Below, one piece after another: positions 1 to 11,010 of a stretch of DNA of 64,000 nucleotides; within the stretch, counting starts at the first letter, position 1, and the number at the start of each line of letters is the position of its first letter. The translations under genes were made by a program, and so were the position numbers. Source of the DNA: Cadophora sp. MPI-SDFR-AT-0126 (taxonomy: Eukaryota; Ascomycota; Leotiomycetes; Helotiales; Ploettnerulaceae); assembly GCA_020747065.1 (NCBI GenBank), contig JAGMVK010000001.1, positions 2,294,001-2,358,000 on the forward strand. Reading direction: 5' to 3'. Below the pieces are notes generated by a model. It ran no database searches and was not told the DNA's origin. It saw only the letters and a list, made by a program, of their open reading frames with translations.

Positions 1-861
1 ATCAAAGAGCAGCAAGAGCAGCATGACAAGATCCTCCGCCCTCAGTCATTCCTTCCACGCGATCCAGAACTCCTGGCATTGATCGAGATGCAAAAGAATG
101 GTGGCTTCGTTTCCAATATCATGGGCGAGGGTCGAAGTGCGGGATGGGCACCAGAACTCCGTGGAATGTTATCGCTAGCTGCGGTCCGGAGAAATGGTGA
201 ACTGAAACGCAAGCGTGACAGCGGTATCGCCGATATGGGAAGCGGCGATGAACAAGGTCCCCGAAAATCACCACGTCTTGACTTGGGCGAGGAGGATGAT
301 CTTGCCGCTGGACTCGGCAGTGCAGGCTTGGATAAGGAAAACACTGTACTTGCAGCAGATGGAACAGTCATTGAGGTGCCCGCCGATGAGGGATTCATGA
401 TGCCGGAGGATGAGGAACACGATCCAAGTGCTGGTCTCTCACCTGGCGCGAATTTTGACGAAACCACAGCACCACTTGTACACCCCGCCGACAGCGGACC
501 TGTTTCTCTTGGTACTAAGCACGCAGTTCATCTGCTCCGCGATAGATTCGGTGCCGAAGCTGCAAATAGCCCGGATAAGCGCAAGAAGGCCAGTGTTCTT
601 TTCCAAGATCTCTTGCCGGAAGCCACCACCACCCGAGCAGATGCCACCAAGATGTTCTTTGAGGTACTTGTGCTCGCCACCAAGGATGCAGTGAAAGTAG
701 AGCAACAAGAAGCCCTTCTTGGAGGTCCAATCCGCGTCCGAGGAAAGAGGGGTCTTTGGGGTGACTGGGCCGAAAGGGAAGCCGGCGGTGAGATTGCAGA
801 AGAGGAAGCAGCACCCAACGCTGGCCTGGAGCGCTCGACAACTGTTGCCGTCGCCGCATAA
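1..861 (+). CDS. rad21: Cohesin subunit Rad21/Scc1-type kleisin, 3' part
   Basis: The frame is open from base 1, so the 5' part of the gene lies outside the window; 286 codons are visible before the TAA. The last 75 residues contain the conserved kleisin C-terminal winged helix (FQDLLPEATTTRADA followed by KMFFEVLVLATKDAV). In Rad21/Scc1/Rec8 proteins this domain binds the Smc1 head to close the cohesin ring. Before it lies a low-complexity acidic and Ser/Pro-rich linker with the basic patch KRKRD, typical of the region that carries separase sites and nuclear localisation signals. Rad21 is more likely than Rec8, because the linker and winged helix look like the mitotic form, but the N-terminus needed to decide is missing. 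The next gene is on the opposite strand and converges on it. Confidence 0.9.
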   Translation: MKEQQEQHDKILRPQSFLPRDPELLALIEMQKNGGFVSNIMGEGRSAGWAPELRGMLSLAAVRRNGELKRKRDSGIADMGSGDEQGPRKSPRLDLGEEDDLAAGLGSAGLDKENTVLAADGTVIEVPADEGFMMPEDEEHDPSAGLSPGANFDETTAPLVHPADSGPVSLGTKHAVHLLRDRFGAEAANSPDKRKKASVLFQDLLPEATTTRADATKMFFEVLVLATKDAVKVEQQEALLGGPIRVRGKRGLWGDWAEREAGGEIAEEEAAPNAGLERSTTVAVAA

Positions 862-1880
862 TCCTCTTCGCACCAAACATCTCTCTCCCTATGATTCTGT
901 GTACAAGTACTGCATGCGTTTGTCTCACTTACGAGGCCGGAAAAGAAGCTGGGCGGGTAGTGGCGCAGAGGCGTTCCAGGAGTTTACTTCACACCCCTTC
1001 CTATTTCTGAATGGAGGATATCAGGGGCATTGATATTGGCGTTCTTCTGTTTATTTGTTTGCTTTCAACTATTTCTTGATTGCAATTGGGCGGACGGCCG
1101 CGAATTGATATCCATTTCGGTATTGGCAAACGAAGGGTGAAGGGATGGATTGGTATGGATTGATAGACGAGAAGAAGAGAAGCTGTGGCAGACGAATATC
1201 CGTTCGAGGGACGCGCTGGTTGGATCCTTTATTTAGCCTCACCTCATTATGTGAAAGCAACAAAGGACAGTTTTATACCATAGTGTGCGCTTGGAATTGA
1301 GTGTGTCTTGTGTTTGTTTACATATATGGTCTTCATTGTCTTGATTTGTACATAGAATACTGAGTGTGAACGACGGCCGTCGAGTCGTAAATCCCGAGCT
1401 GTGATTAATGAATTCCTTCTCTGCAACCTTAACTGATCTTTTCTTGGAGATTAGCTTGTTGCATCTCTATTGTGATTCACTTTCATAACAGAATATCAGA
1501 GTAGATCTTCCTTGAACGGTAATCACTTGTTCTTTCAAGAGCAGGAGTTCCTATCTCTCCTGTCTCGCTTAGTCCTCGGGAGTTTGAAATGTGTATAATG
1601 GCCTCGCCTGGCCGGTAGTTCGGAATGAACTGAGGAACTGTAGATAATTCTATAGTTTGAGTCTGCTAGTCATTTGACTCGTTTCGGTGTCTATTATTGT
1701 ACGCAAGCATATTGCAACACGTGTTAAGGGGACGAGACTCTGCCGATCCCCTCACTCAGACAACCATCGCTTCTCGCTGACCCATCCAGCAGCCAAAAAT
1801 GAGAGGCTCCAAGCCAGAGTCATGACGCTTTCCCATCTTATTCAGACCTTTCTTACTTGAGGTATACCAACTCCCACATT
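862..1880. other. Intergenic, convergent 3' flanks
   Basis: This kilobase lies between the 3' ends of the Rad21 and copper-transporter genes. No open frame with a recognisable product was found on either strand. It presumably holds both 3' UTRs and terminators, but no specific signal can be defended. Confidence 0.5.
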
Positions 1881-2480
1881 TCAATGCGCTGCCGACGACG
1901 CCATAAACCGACCAAAGACGAAAGATCCCACCCAGATACCAGCCAGCACCGACATGAAATACCCAACGTTCATAGTCATAACCGCAATCATCCTATCCCA
2001 GACCAGTCAGTCATTTGTTTCTCCTCTCACAAACTAGACGATTTTTCCTGAAAAGCAAAAATCCCCAGAAAAATCTACTCACAGCAAATACGCCACGCCA
2101 CCCAGCACACAATCCATACTCGCAAGCCAGCACGCCTCGCCCGCCCTCCACGGCCTCACATTCGCCCTATTCCCCATCCCATAACAACTCTCATCCTTAC
2201 CCAATCCCTTAGCCATCCGCACCACCTGGAACAGATTGACTCGTATGGCTAAAAGCCCGCGGAACATGGCGCTGAGGAAGATCAGGAAGATGCAGGTTCC
2301 TGCGTATTGCGCTGTGGATGACGGAGTCCAGGAGAGGGAGAAGAGGGGGGTGGTGGTGGAGGTGAGAAAGGTCATGGACATGGTGGAGGAGGACATGTCC
2401 ATGGAGGAGCTGGATGTGGCCATTGACATGCCGGACGTAGGAGTGGCGGTTGTCGTGCTCATTGACATGCTCATGTCCAT
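1881..2480 (-). CDS. Ctr-family copper transporter
   Basis: Two exons, complement(2083..2480) and complement(1881..1992), joined across a 90-base intron with GTGAGT donor and TAG acceptor, give 169 residues. The N-terminus is rich in Met and Ser (MDMSMSMS, then GMSM, MDMSS and TMSM), the extracellular copper-binding signature of Ctr proteins. Three hydrophobic segments follow. The second is contributed mainly by exon 2 (MIAVMTMNVGYFM), which holds the MxxxM-type copper selectivity motif. The third has GxxxG spacing (GIWVGSFVFGRF). Ctr proteins form trimers that import Cu(I) across the plasma or vacuolar membrane. The short size (S. cerevisiae Ctr2 is 189 residues) does not settle which membrane. 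The gene is divergent from a ferric/cupric reductase with 965 bases between the starts, which suggests joint regulation by metal status. Confidence 0.88.
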
Positions 2481-3445
2481 TTTGAGAGATGAGTGCTGAA
2501 TAGATGGGTTGAATATTCAGGCTGTTAAGTAGGATAGATGGATGTCTGTCTCCGTTGGTTCTCGCAATCGAATAATCAGTACTCTCGATATTGAATGCAG
2601 CTTCCTCTCAACACAAAACTCAAGCTGGCTAAATCAACAAAATAAATGAAGTAAATCAAGAAATGGACGGATAGTCGGAAAGGAAGCACCCTCATCTTCA
2701 ACTCCCACCCTTCTTACCGTCTTTTCCCCTTTGTACACAATACACAACTCGTAGTCCAACAGGTCCACACTCGACGTTTCCACCCGCATTCTAATTAGTA
2801 AACTTGCTCAAAGCTGCTCAATGATCGACAACAACAACCCCACAAACATGTCCAAACACAGTTAGACTTCTTCGGTAATCAGCGCATTTCCACTCGTTTA
2901 GCTGCCCTAAGAAAGTATTACCGGCGGGTTGTGTGCATAAGCTTCTCTAAGCTTCTTAGCGGCTTCGCTTTGCTTGTTTCAGGAATATTTTTTGGACTTG
3001 GAAGCGTGTGACTGGCCTTTGTTTTCTGAATTGTTTGGATATCATTGGTGGGGGAGGGGAAAGTGATGGATCGGGGGGTTCTCAACCCTGCGACGGCTGT
3101 CCTGGGTTGTACGCACATACTCCGGGTGGGCTGGACCATTGTTAAAACCTAGAGTGCCGCAATGCCGCGACAAATAACTCGCTCATTTACTCTCTCTGAC
3201 TGATTTGGAGTTGAACCTTTGAATGTGATAATCGGTTTCGTTGATAGCTGATGTCCACTCCTTGGTCCAATTCCTGTTTGTAAAAAGAACAAGTCCTACA
3301 TCTTTACTCCTGATGACCTTTTGCTCGACTCTCAATATACACTTCGTTTGATTTTGCGGGGACACGATTTCAAACGAACGGGATAAACCGTATATTACAA
3401 TAGCCAGACAATTTTTTTGACATTCTCGATTCTCAACTATACATC
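2481..3445. promoter_or_regulatory. Shared divergent promoter region of Ctr transporter and reductase
   Basis: These 965 bases separate the divergent starts of the copper transporter and the metalloreductase. No supported gene lies inside. There is a perfect match to the yeast Mac1 copper-response consensus at 3320-3327, and a one-mismatch match (CTTGCTCA) near 2813-2820. The bidirectional-promoter role is inferred from layout. Confidence 0.45.
3320..3327 (+). promoter_or_regulatory. Candidate copper-response element (Mac1-like)
   Basis: TTTGCTCG matches the S. cerevisiae Mac1 consensus TTTGC(T/G)C(A/G), about 120 bases before the reductase start and in the shared promoter with the Ctr gene. 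An 8-base match can occur by chance in a kilobase, so this is suggestive only. Confidence 0.3.
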
Positions 3446-5640
3446 ATGGATATGAACCCAGCATGGCTCACTTTCCCACTGGCATTAACGGGGAGCCGCA
3501 CCTTCGAATGCGGTGACTTCACAGAAGAAGAATGTACCTTCTACATGCAGCGCTGGCACTTCTGGTCAGTCGAGCCTCTCTACCCTCATCCTCATTACTC
3601 ACCAACCAACTAAATCAAACTCCTTCAGGTACATCGCAGATTTAGTCTTTGCGCTGCCGACTGTAGCGTTTTTCATGTGTGGTATCGGTGTCTTCATCAT
3701 CAGCTACTTCTTCACGTCTCTCTTCCTTGACCGGAGTACACGTCGGGGTCCAAGAGCATGGCGGAAGTTAATCGCAGGCACTCGATATCTTTCGTATCGG
3801 GGCTTTCATGTTGAGTCTTTGAAGTGGAATTCTGCTCCGGTTGGGGTACTTATGCTGGGTGCTATTGGGACGATTTATTTCTTCTGTGAGTATTGCCATA
3901 TTAGGTACGGCTGTGTAATTATTAAGCTGACCAAGATGTGATATGTTAGGTATGGATTTGGTTCCGAGTCCTTATTACTGGTCGGATGAGATGTTTGGTG
4001 GTTCTCCACCGCTGGCGACTCGGTCTGGGTGGCTTGCTTTGGGTTGTATGCCATTTGTTTTGTAAGTATACTACCTCTCGGTCGAACTTGTGTTCAATTT
4101 CTAACAAGCAAAAGTGCTACGGCGACAAAAACGAACTGGATAACTCTCCTTACTGGAATCTCACACGAGAGACTTCAGGTATTCCATCGATGGATTGCAT
4201 ATGCTTTTTTCATCTTGGCACTATTACATACATTCCCTTTCATCGTCTACCACGTTCATTGGCATGACATGCAGACCCACTTCTCCGAGAGCTTGTTGTT
4301 CTACTGGACGGGCATTGTTGCAATAATTTTCCAAGCATGGTTGACTTTCATGTCTCATAGTACAATAAGGTAAGTAACGATATTCTACTCCGAAATCATA
4401 ATCTAGCTGGCGATCTAACAAGTCTGGAAATAGGAGTCTCGGTTACGAATTCTTCAAAATCACACACTTCGCCAGCGCCATCGTCTTCATGGTAACTTTC
4501 TTCTGGCACTGCGACTATACCCTCACCAGCTGGCACTACTTTGTCGCCACAGCAGCCGTTTATGTGCCCTGCTTCATCTTCCCCTGGCTCCGCACATTAT
4601 TCGAATACGGCTTCACGCAACAAGCTCGTGTCTCCGTCGAAGACAACGGCTTCACTCGTGTTGTAATCCCCGTGAATTTCAACTGGACGCCGGGCCAACA
4701 CTGTTTTCTTCGTTTCACAGGGTTCGGGGTCCTACAGGCGATATCCTCTCACCCATTTACTATCTGCTCTATGCCATCAAACAACGAGGATGAACCATCT
4801 GAACTAATATTCTTTATCCGCCATCAACGCGGCTTCACAGCAAAACTACACCAATACGCACTCGACAACCCCGGTGGCTCAACACCAGTTCAAATCGACG
4901 GTCCATATGGTGGAGTCAGCCTCCCCAAATTGCGAAATTCAGAGCGTCTCCTCGTCATTGCCGGCGGTTCGGGCGCAGGGTGGTGTCTCCCATTCATCGA
5001 ATCATTCTTCCGAACCTCGTCATCTTCCTCCATATCCACTCAAGATGAGGAACATGGCCACCAGACTTCAGATCTAGATGAGAAGACCGGCGCACTGACT
5101 AAAACAAAACCTGCATCTCCATCTCCATCTCTCAAACCAAGCGCAATATCGGGGTCTCTCCGCGTAGTACTCGCTACTCGCGACACGGATAGCAGGCTCT
5201 GGTTCGAGCGCTCCGTAGCCTCGCTATTCACACACCTATCCATCCCATCATACCTCTCCTCCCTCGCCCAAATCCAAGTCTTCGTCACTGGTTCCGCAGC
5301 TGCCAAACTCTCCCCTCCAAACTCAACCTTACATTCCAAACCCAATCCTCCACGATCTAACGATTCGACTTCAGACGACATCGACAACATCTCGTCCGAC
5401 AACGAGGCTTTACCATCAAATGCTGACGAATATGTCGGCAGGCCAGAACTGGCGGAAATTGTTGGAGAAGAAGCTAGGAAAGCGGCAGACGCGGGCCAGG
5501 AATTGAGCGTATATGTCTGTGGGCCTTGCACGATGCAGAATGATGTGAGGAACGCCGTTGCGGAGAGCAATCTAGGCATTCTGAGAGGTGCGGGTGGGAA
5601 GGGTGTGTATTTGTATTCGGAGCATTTTACCTGGGCTTGA
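3446..5640 (+). CDS. Ferric/cupric reductase transmembrane component (FRE family)
   Basis: Five exons (3446..3564, 3629..3885, 3950..4061, 4115..4369, 4434..5640) join in frame to 649 residues. After an extracellular N-terminus come several membrane helices. The paired haem ligands of the ferric-reductase domain are visible as HRW...LLHT and THF...FFWH, each pair separated by 13 residues. The FAD-binding loop is HPFTICSMPS. The NAD(P)H-binding site is GGSGAGWCLPFIESF, and the C-terminal end has the VCGPCTMQNDV motif. A Ser/Asp-rich insert lies between the two nucleotide-binding motifs. FRE enzymes move electrons from cytosolic NADPH through FAD and haem to Fe(III) or Cu(II) outside the cell. 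Divergence from a Ctr Cu(I) importer points to a copper-supply role, although iron reduction is equally possible by sequence. Confidence 0.93.
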
Positions 5641-5760
5641 GCGAGAGGGGGTGCTGGTATGGTTATGGTATACCCGGATTTAAGAGCATTTGAGAGATAT
5701 GAGGGATAGAGTCAACTTTAATGACGATTAGATAATTAAGGATTTGAGCGTATACGACTA

Positions 5761-5820
5761 GTAACGTCCCACCCTCCCTTTCCGGCCACCCCCCCATTCC
5801 GGCCGGCTTTTACACCAAAA
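5761..5820 (+). repeat. Left terminal inverted repeat
   Basis: Begins GTAACGTCCCACCCTCCC and ends TTTTACACCAAAA. It pairs with the right repeat over its whole length with a few substitutions and one single-base length difference near its inner third. Confidence 0.9.
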
Positions 5821-6494
5821 AACGCGATTTTGAGGTATTAATAAAAACACGAATAATTAATAATATTAAATAAAAATTTTATATTCATATTTCCTGTACT
5901 TGAGTGATAATATTTACAAAAGCAAATTTAATTTTCTTTGTAAATTATTACGTAATCTTAATTTCTAGTTTTTACATACAAAAAACGTCAAAAATCACTT
6001 ATAAATAACTTTTTAATAAGTAAATAAAATTACTTAAGACTTAAATAATACAATGTTTATATATAAATCTTAAGGTTTAGAAAATTTTAATATAATTCTA
6101 TTAGTAATTATTTTTTAATTAAGTAATTAATTTCTCTCATACAAATATTTTGTATGAGACGTTATAATTCGATTTATTATTTAATTACTATAAAAGGAAA
6201 AGTCTTTAAACTCTAGAATATTAAAAAGTTAACTATAATCTAGCTTAAATTACAATTTTAACTTAATCTATTAATAATTACGAAAGTTATTAAAAAATTT
6301 AAAAAAATCGATTTTATACCAAATTTGTTAGCGAGAAATTTTTAAAAGTTCAAATACTTAGTTTACAATATTACATAATATAAAGTAAATAGGGATTTGG
6401 AATATTAAAGCCCGAGTAATAAATAATACAAGTTTTTAATTTTAAGATGTTTTATTAATAAATGATCTAATTATTATATATTAGAAGTGGTGAG

Positions 6495-6555
6495 TTTTGG
6501 TGTAAAAGGGTGGCCGGAATGTGGGGGTGGCCGGAAAGGGAGGGTGGGACGTTAC
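6495..6555 (-). repeat. Right terminal inverted repeat
   Basis: Its reverse complement begins GTAACGTCCCACCCTCCC, identical to the left end, and continues matching to the ACACCAAAA inner end. Confidence 0.9.
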
Positions 6556-7993
6556 TACTTACAAGTCACAACTCTCGTCTTCCTCGGGAAAAGGACAGAG
6601 AACTGGTCTGCCGGATTTAGTAGGTGGAAAGGAAGAGTAGCGCATAGTACTTCGAGAGTGCGTGGATTATCACAAAGACGTGTTTGTGACTAGGGAGCTG
6701 GAGATGAGGGATTTGACCGAGAAGCTTCAGGACTGGGAAGCTAGTAGTTAGGAATCTTTAAGGGCTATGATCCGTATAATGAGGGAGATCTGAGATATCG
6801 CCGAAATCGCGAGGAAGTGTGTGGTCGTTTGTTATGTGATCGATGGGGTAAAGTGCTTGAGTGTTTTTGACAGAAAGGGAAGTGGTATGGTAGGTTTTGA
6901 AGCGATGCTGGAGGATTACTAGAGAAGTTTAGGATGTGCGGAACGGCTTTTTCTGACGAGCCCCATGATGAGAGTATTGCTTGAAGTCATGGATGCTGGC
7001 CTGGTAACTTTTGTGAGCAAACAGAGTGCAGTAATGAGATCTAGTGGACTCTCTTTCTGGAAAACTTTGAAGACAATGCTCGAACAAATGGTGTAGAAAG
7101 GGGGTTTGCAATCCTTGAATGACGAGACTGTCAAAGAAGCGATGCTTGATGGGAGAGACACTGAGGGACTTTGGCAAATTTCATTGTTCGAGTATGTATG
7201 GAGAGTGCTTGATGGACTGCTGTATTGAAGATGTCTTTCGTGAAGACCTTTTTTGGGTGGTCATGAGGACATGATAGGATTGCTGGAAAATGAGAAGGTA
7301 CTTCCCAATCGGCTGTTTTCCGTGTCGCGTGCCGCGTTTCCTCACATTTCCCCATCAGGCGTTTCAATCTAAAGATAGCCTAAGGAAATGTCACTCATTG
7401 GACTTGACTAAGTTTGTTTCAAAGTTTTCATATCGTCGGACATGGCCCACATTTAGAATCAACAACGAGATAACATTCCGCTGCTGTTGAGGCGGGACGG
7501 CCAACCATATATTTTAAATCCAAGTCAAAGTTTCCTAGAAGGAGGTTCGGTTGGATTCAAACCAGGTATTTAAAGAGATGCCCCTGCTTGCGAACCTGTT
7601 AAAGTTCCGGGCTTCGATATCGGAAAGCTTAAATGATTTCGGGACCGAAAAAAGTTACCAGCAGATACAACACATTGTCTCGGCAATTCGGTCTGATCTT
7701 TGACTTCGATTGCGCTGCACAGAACAATTCAGTGCGTCATGAGTTCTTGTATTTGTTAGTGTAAGTTTACATTACAATTCAGTTGAGGTCCGTCCAAATG
7801 CTTGATCGAGAAAAGGCAAAAGTGCCAAGTGAAAGGACAAGGTCAAAGCGAGAATCCCGCGATCCGGGGGAAGCTAGAAGGGAAGGCATGCAGCCACTCC
7901 CCTTTTAAAACTTGTTTCCATTCAAGTGCCAAAAACCACGAGAACTCCGAGTTCTGGAGCAGGCTTGTTCGACTGCAATATGCGGCGTTCAAG
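6556..7993. other. Intergenic, with a weak interrupted reading frame
   Basis: No intact gene was found. From about 6665 to 7260 on the + strand one frame reads as coding-like, acidic and helical sequence with about five scattered stops (for example RELEMRDLTEKLQDWE). It could be an old gene relic. I recognise no family in it, and the case rests only on the low stop count. Confidence 0.25.
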
Positions 7994-9457
7994 ATGGATG
8001 TCGCGAAGCTTCCATCACCGCCACAAGCCGCAGATCAGAGACGCATGCCCAGGGTGCGAAGGATACAGACTAAAGCTGGTTGTATTGTTGCAAGACCAGG
8101 AAGGTGAAGGCGAGTACCCCATGCGGCGAGCTTTCGAGGCTATCGGTACCGAGCTACTTCGTACGCTGAATGCGTCTCATATAATATTCGTCTACTGTCT
8201 CATTTCAATACTAGACGCTGACTTTAGTAGTGTGGGGAACAAAAGCCATCTTGCGCGAATTGCATCAAACACCGAGTTTCATGCACTTACAAGAAGTCGA
8301 CTGCTTTTGATGAAGTACCAAAGGACAAGGGGGTCCAGACTGATCTTCCGAATATCGTTGAACCCCCTCAGATCAAACATGAACTTTTAACACCAGTCAT
8401 CGACACAACGTCGGCTTTCTCACCCTTCAGTTTACTCGACATGGAACTTCTCCATCACTGGAATCATTACACTTACATGTCATCCAGCCCCGATATTGGC
8501 ATTGGTACCCTGATGCGGCAGTATCCTCCAGAACTGGGTTTCAGATACCCATTCTTGCTGCGAGCTCTCCTTGCATTATCTGCCCTTCACCTAGCAAACC
8601 TGCATGGAGACAAAAAGGAACACTATGCCGCCTATGCAGCAAAATTACACCGGCTTGCAGTCAGAGACGCCCCTCCACTATCCACCATCACTACTGAGAA
8701 CTGCACTGCGTTCCAATTATACGAGACCATGAACTGCTTCTACAGTCTCAGTCCTTCTCGTCAGGATGACGATGCTAACACTGGCGACTCCCTGCCATCA
8801 CAACACTTCATGGCACTACAGAGACTCAGTGCAGTCATTTATGCAGCTTCGGGAGCACTTTATAACAGCGCTGTTTCCCCACTGCTAACTTACGGAGACG
8901 AACGACACTTTATGCTCATTGCTGCCGTGGATGGGCGGACACAATGCAAAGAGTTTGATGGCTTGTGGTGGATCATATCAGAGGAGGACACGGACCCCGT
9001 CAAACTTCAGACCTACAGCGATACGATCGGTATTTTCCAAGCCACCTGGGTGGTGGTGAATAACAGCCTCCCTGGAAAGATCGAATCAACCGACCTCCTA
9101 CTAGGGCTCTACAACTTACCCGTTGAGTACGTTGCTTTGCTGAAGGAGAATGATCAGGTGGCATTAGTCATATTTGCCTATGCGAGTGTGGCATTACAGG
9201 CTGTGTAGTGCTATTGGTGGTTACAAGGCAGAAGTGCTCATTTGGTATCCGAGATCTGGAAGCTCTTGGACGAGAAACATAGGGCTTGGATGAGTTGGCC
9301 TCTCGAGAAAACCGGATGGTTGCCTCCGATATACACTTCGCGCGAACTTTCGAGTACAGCCTCTACGGAGTACTCAGTGGCGACCTCGATAACCTCGACA
9401 AACGCTTCTCCGAATCCTGGGATACTGGAATGCAAAGGTACCTTTGTGTCTGGCTGA
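7994..9457 (+). pseudogene. Broken Zn2Cys6 fungal transcription factor
   Basis: The start at 7994 leads to a zinc cluster beginning TKAGCIV, but the second cysteine (CKTRKVK, 8090-8109) is one base out of frame. An intron at 8110-8230 with a GC donor (AAG/GCGAGT) and AG acceptor then joins CKTRKVK to CGEQKPSCANCIKHRVSC. This gives Cx6Cx6Cx2Cx6C spacing, as in Zn2Cys6 regulators. The body continues from 8231 (ELLHHWNHYTYM, then RALLALSALHLANL) as in C6 activators of the Upc2-like type. A TAG at 9206-9208 falls in the conserved stretch ALQAV*CYWWLQG, and the same frame continues with HLVSEIWKLLDEKHRAW to 9457. A frameshift in the zinc cluster plus a nonsense codon argue for a pseudogene. Without those lesions it would be a DNA-binding regulator of about 440 residues. 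Confidence 0.75.
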
Positions 9458-9984
9458 GTGTCATTTTCTGGGTGTTGGATCTGTCCGGTGTATTTACGGC
9501 GTGAGCATGGTGTTCTGGGAGTTTGGAGATTTAGATGAAAGAAACGAGAAGACGTTTTCAAGTTCGACATGGGCAGTTGCCGATCAAGCAAATTCAGGAT
9601 GGGCAATCTTACAGTACATGAATCTGAAAGCCATTGTGAAGAACTTTATAGGGTTTTGGTGGCAGCAACGGGATATCAAGCCTATGGGCCGCCAGCTCAC
9701 AGGCCACATCTCTCTGCATTTGTTGTCGGAAGGTTTTAGTGTTTTCGACACCAATCGGATATCACGGGAGGAGAACCACCATCACGTGTGGAAAGAAATG
9801 CCGTCTATATTGATGCTCGCTTCGTACCTGTCTACATACCCTCCAAGATTGCCTCGCTAAAGCCCGAAAGTCCAGAACGAAAGGTAAACAAAGATAAAAA
9901 GAACAAAAAAAAACATGCTCTCCAAACTGTTCCAACATGCTGCCAGAGTCCAATACATAACGCTTAAGTATATTCAGACAACCT
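9458..9984. other. Intergenic, with an unassigned open frame
   Basis: Convergent space between the broken regulator and the secreted-protein gene. An open frame at 9444-9860 (+) encodes 138 residues with no domain I recognise. It overlaps the end of the regulator and may be non-coding. Confidence 0.3.
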
Positions 9985-11010
9985 TCACGCCCGCGGCGGA
10001 GCAGGATGCTTCTTCAAGTTGAGATCGATCTCCTCGTCAAAGCTAATCGATGGAACCCCCTCAAGTGCAGGATACTTCGGCGCATCTGCAGCAGTCGAAA
10101 CACCAGGATGTCTATAGATATCGTGCTGCTTTGGGTTATTCCAATCAATGCCTCCGTTAACGTCACACTTCGTGTAAACGAAGAATGTGTTGCCAGCAGC
10201 AGAGCCATCATCTCTCTTCACGGGTGTCCTGTTGCACCAGTTCCCGATACTGGTCCAGGTCGAGGCATCGGCATTGCACCTGGCTGCGCCACCGAATGGT
10301 CCATCGTTGGGAATCTCGATGGGTGCTGTTGTGAGAGAACCGCATGTGCTGGTTGGTGAGTGTCAGTGGATTGGCTTGTATATAAGTGACTGTGGGTTTG
10401 AAGGTTACTTACTCAACAAAGATAGGCACCCAAGTCCAATACCCACACTCTCCCTCCTCCAACTCCTCACTCCTCTCAAAATCAAGACTTGTCGTTGCAG
10501 AAGTGCTGAAGCTATAGCTAGCTCCGAGATTGAACGCACCCAGAAGTGCACCTTTGGACACCTCAATCCCGATATTGGCGTTGATTTCCCAGGTCGTGGT
10601 GACAGTTGAGGATGAGCCTTGTGCAATCTTACACTCTTTGGCATTGCATTCTGAGCCACCGTAGGGTACTTCTTGGCCGTAGCTGTAGTTCACGCGGATC
10701 TCGCAGTAGGAGGTACATGCACCATCGTCTTCAGGGCCAGGCATTGTTCCGCCGCAGTGGCCGTCGGGTCGGAGGTAGGACTTCTTCTCGCAGTCAAATA
10801 TATCCTGATAGTGGTCAGTGTGTAGTTGAATCAGATGGATGATGAACAGTGGAGAGCTGTTTGGCTTACTTTGTAGAGTTCTGTGCTTTCGAGCCGACAT
10901 TTGCGATCGCGGGAGAAGAGCTCGGCAGCCTGTCGCTTGGAATATGAGAGGGGAGTTGCGCCGCATATCGCAAGCACACTCAGGATGGAGACGATTTTGG
11001 CGAAGGACAT
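9985..11010 (-). CDS. Secreted cysteine-containing protein, unknown function
   Basis: Three exons, complement(10870..11010), (10413..10804) and (9985..10348), give 298 residues. The start at 11010 yields a clear signal peptide (MSFAKIVSILSVLAICGAT) followed by a Lys-Arg site (SYSKRQ) that could be Kex2-cleaved. The mature protein has about a dozen cysteines and a middle stretch of alternating Ser/Thr and hydrophobic residues (GASYSFSTSATTSLDF) leading to CGYWTWVPIFVDTCGSL. This looks like an amphipathic beta-rich core seen in a group of uncharacterised fungal secreted proteins. I do not assign a function. A decayed copy with the first intron at the same place lies at 36303-37018. The gene is divergent from a small cysteine-rich gene at 12678. 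Confidence 0.82.

Larger units (their letters stand above)
5761..6555. mobile_element. Non-autonomous TIR DNA element, TA target site, AT-rich core
   Basis: The element is 795 bases long. It is bounded by near-perfect inverted repeats of 60-61 bases and flanked on both sides by TA (5759-5760 and 6556-6557). A TA duplication is the mark of Tc1/mariner/pogo (fungal Fot1-type) insertion. The core (about 5821-6494) is extremely AT-rich, dense in TA steps and stops, with no open frame of useful length. It therefore encodes no transposase and is either a MITE or an internally deleted, RIP-mutated copy. The GC-rich repeats contrast sharply with the core. Confidence 0.85.

Noticed and set aside
42..467. 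Minus-strand 141-codon frame
   Set aside because: Antisense to the Rad21 coding sequence and of low complexity.
5040..5579. Minus-strand 179-codon frame
   Set aside because: Antisense to the last exon of the ferric reductase; no motifs.
5821..6494. AT-rich block as a mitochondrial insertion, origin or centromere fragment
   Set aside because: It is bounded precisely by inverted repeats and TA duplications, so a transposable element explains it.
9444..9860. 138-codon frame as a real gene
   Set aside because: No domain, no start context or intron evidence, and it overlaps the end of the broken regulator; kept only as an unassigned frame.
9985..11010. Assigning a specific toxin or effector name to the secreted protein
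   Set aside because: The beta-rich look is not enough to name an activity, and no diagnostic motif was seen.
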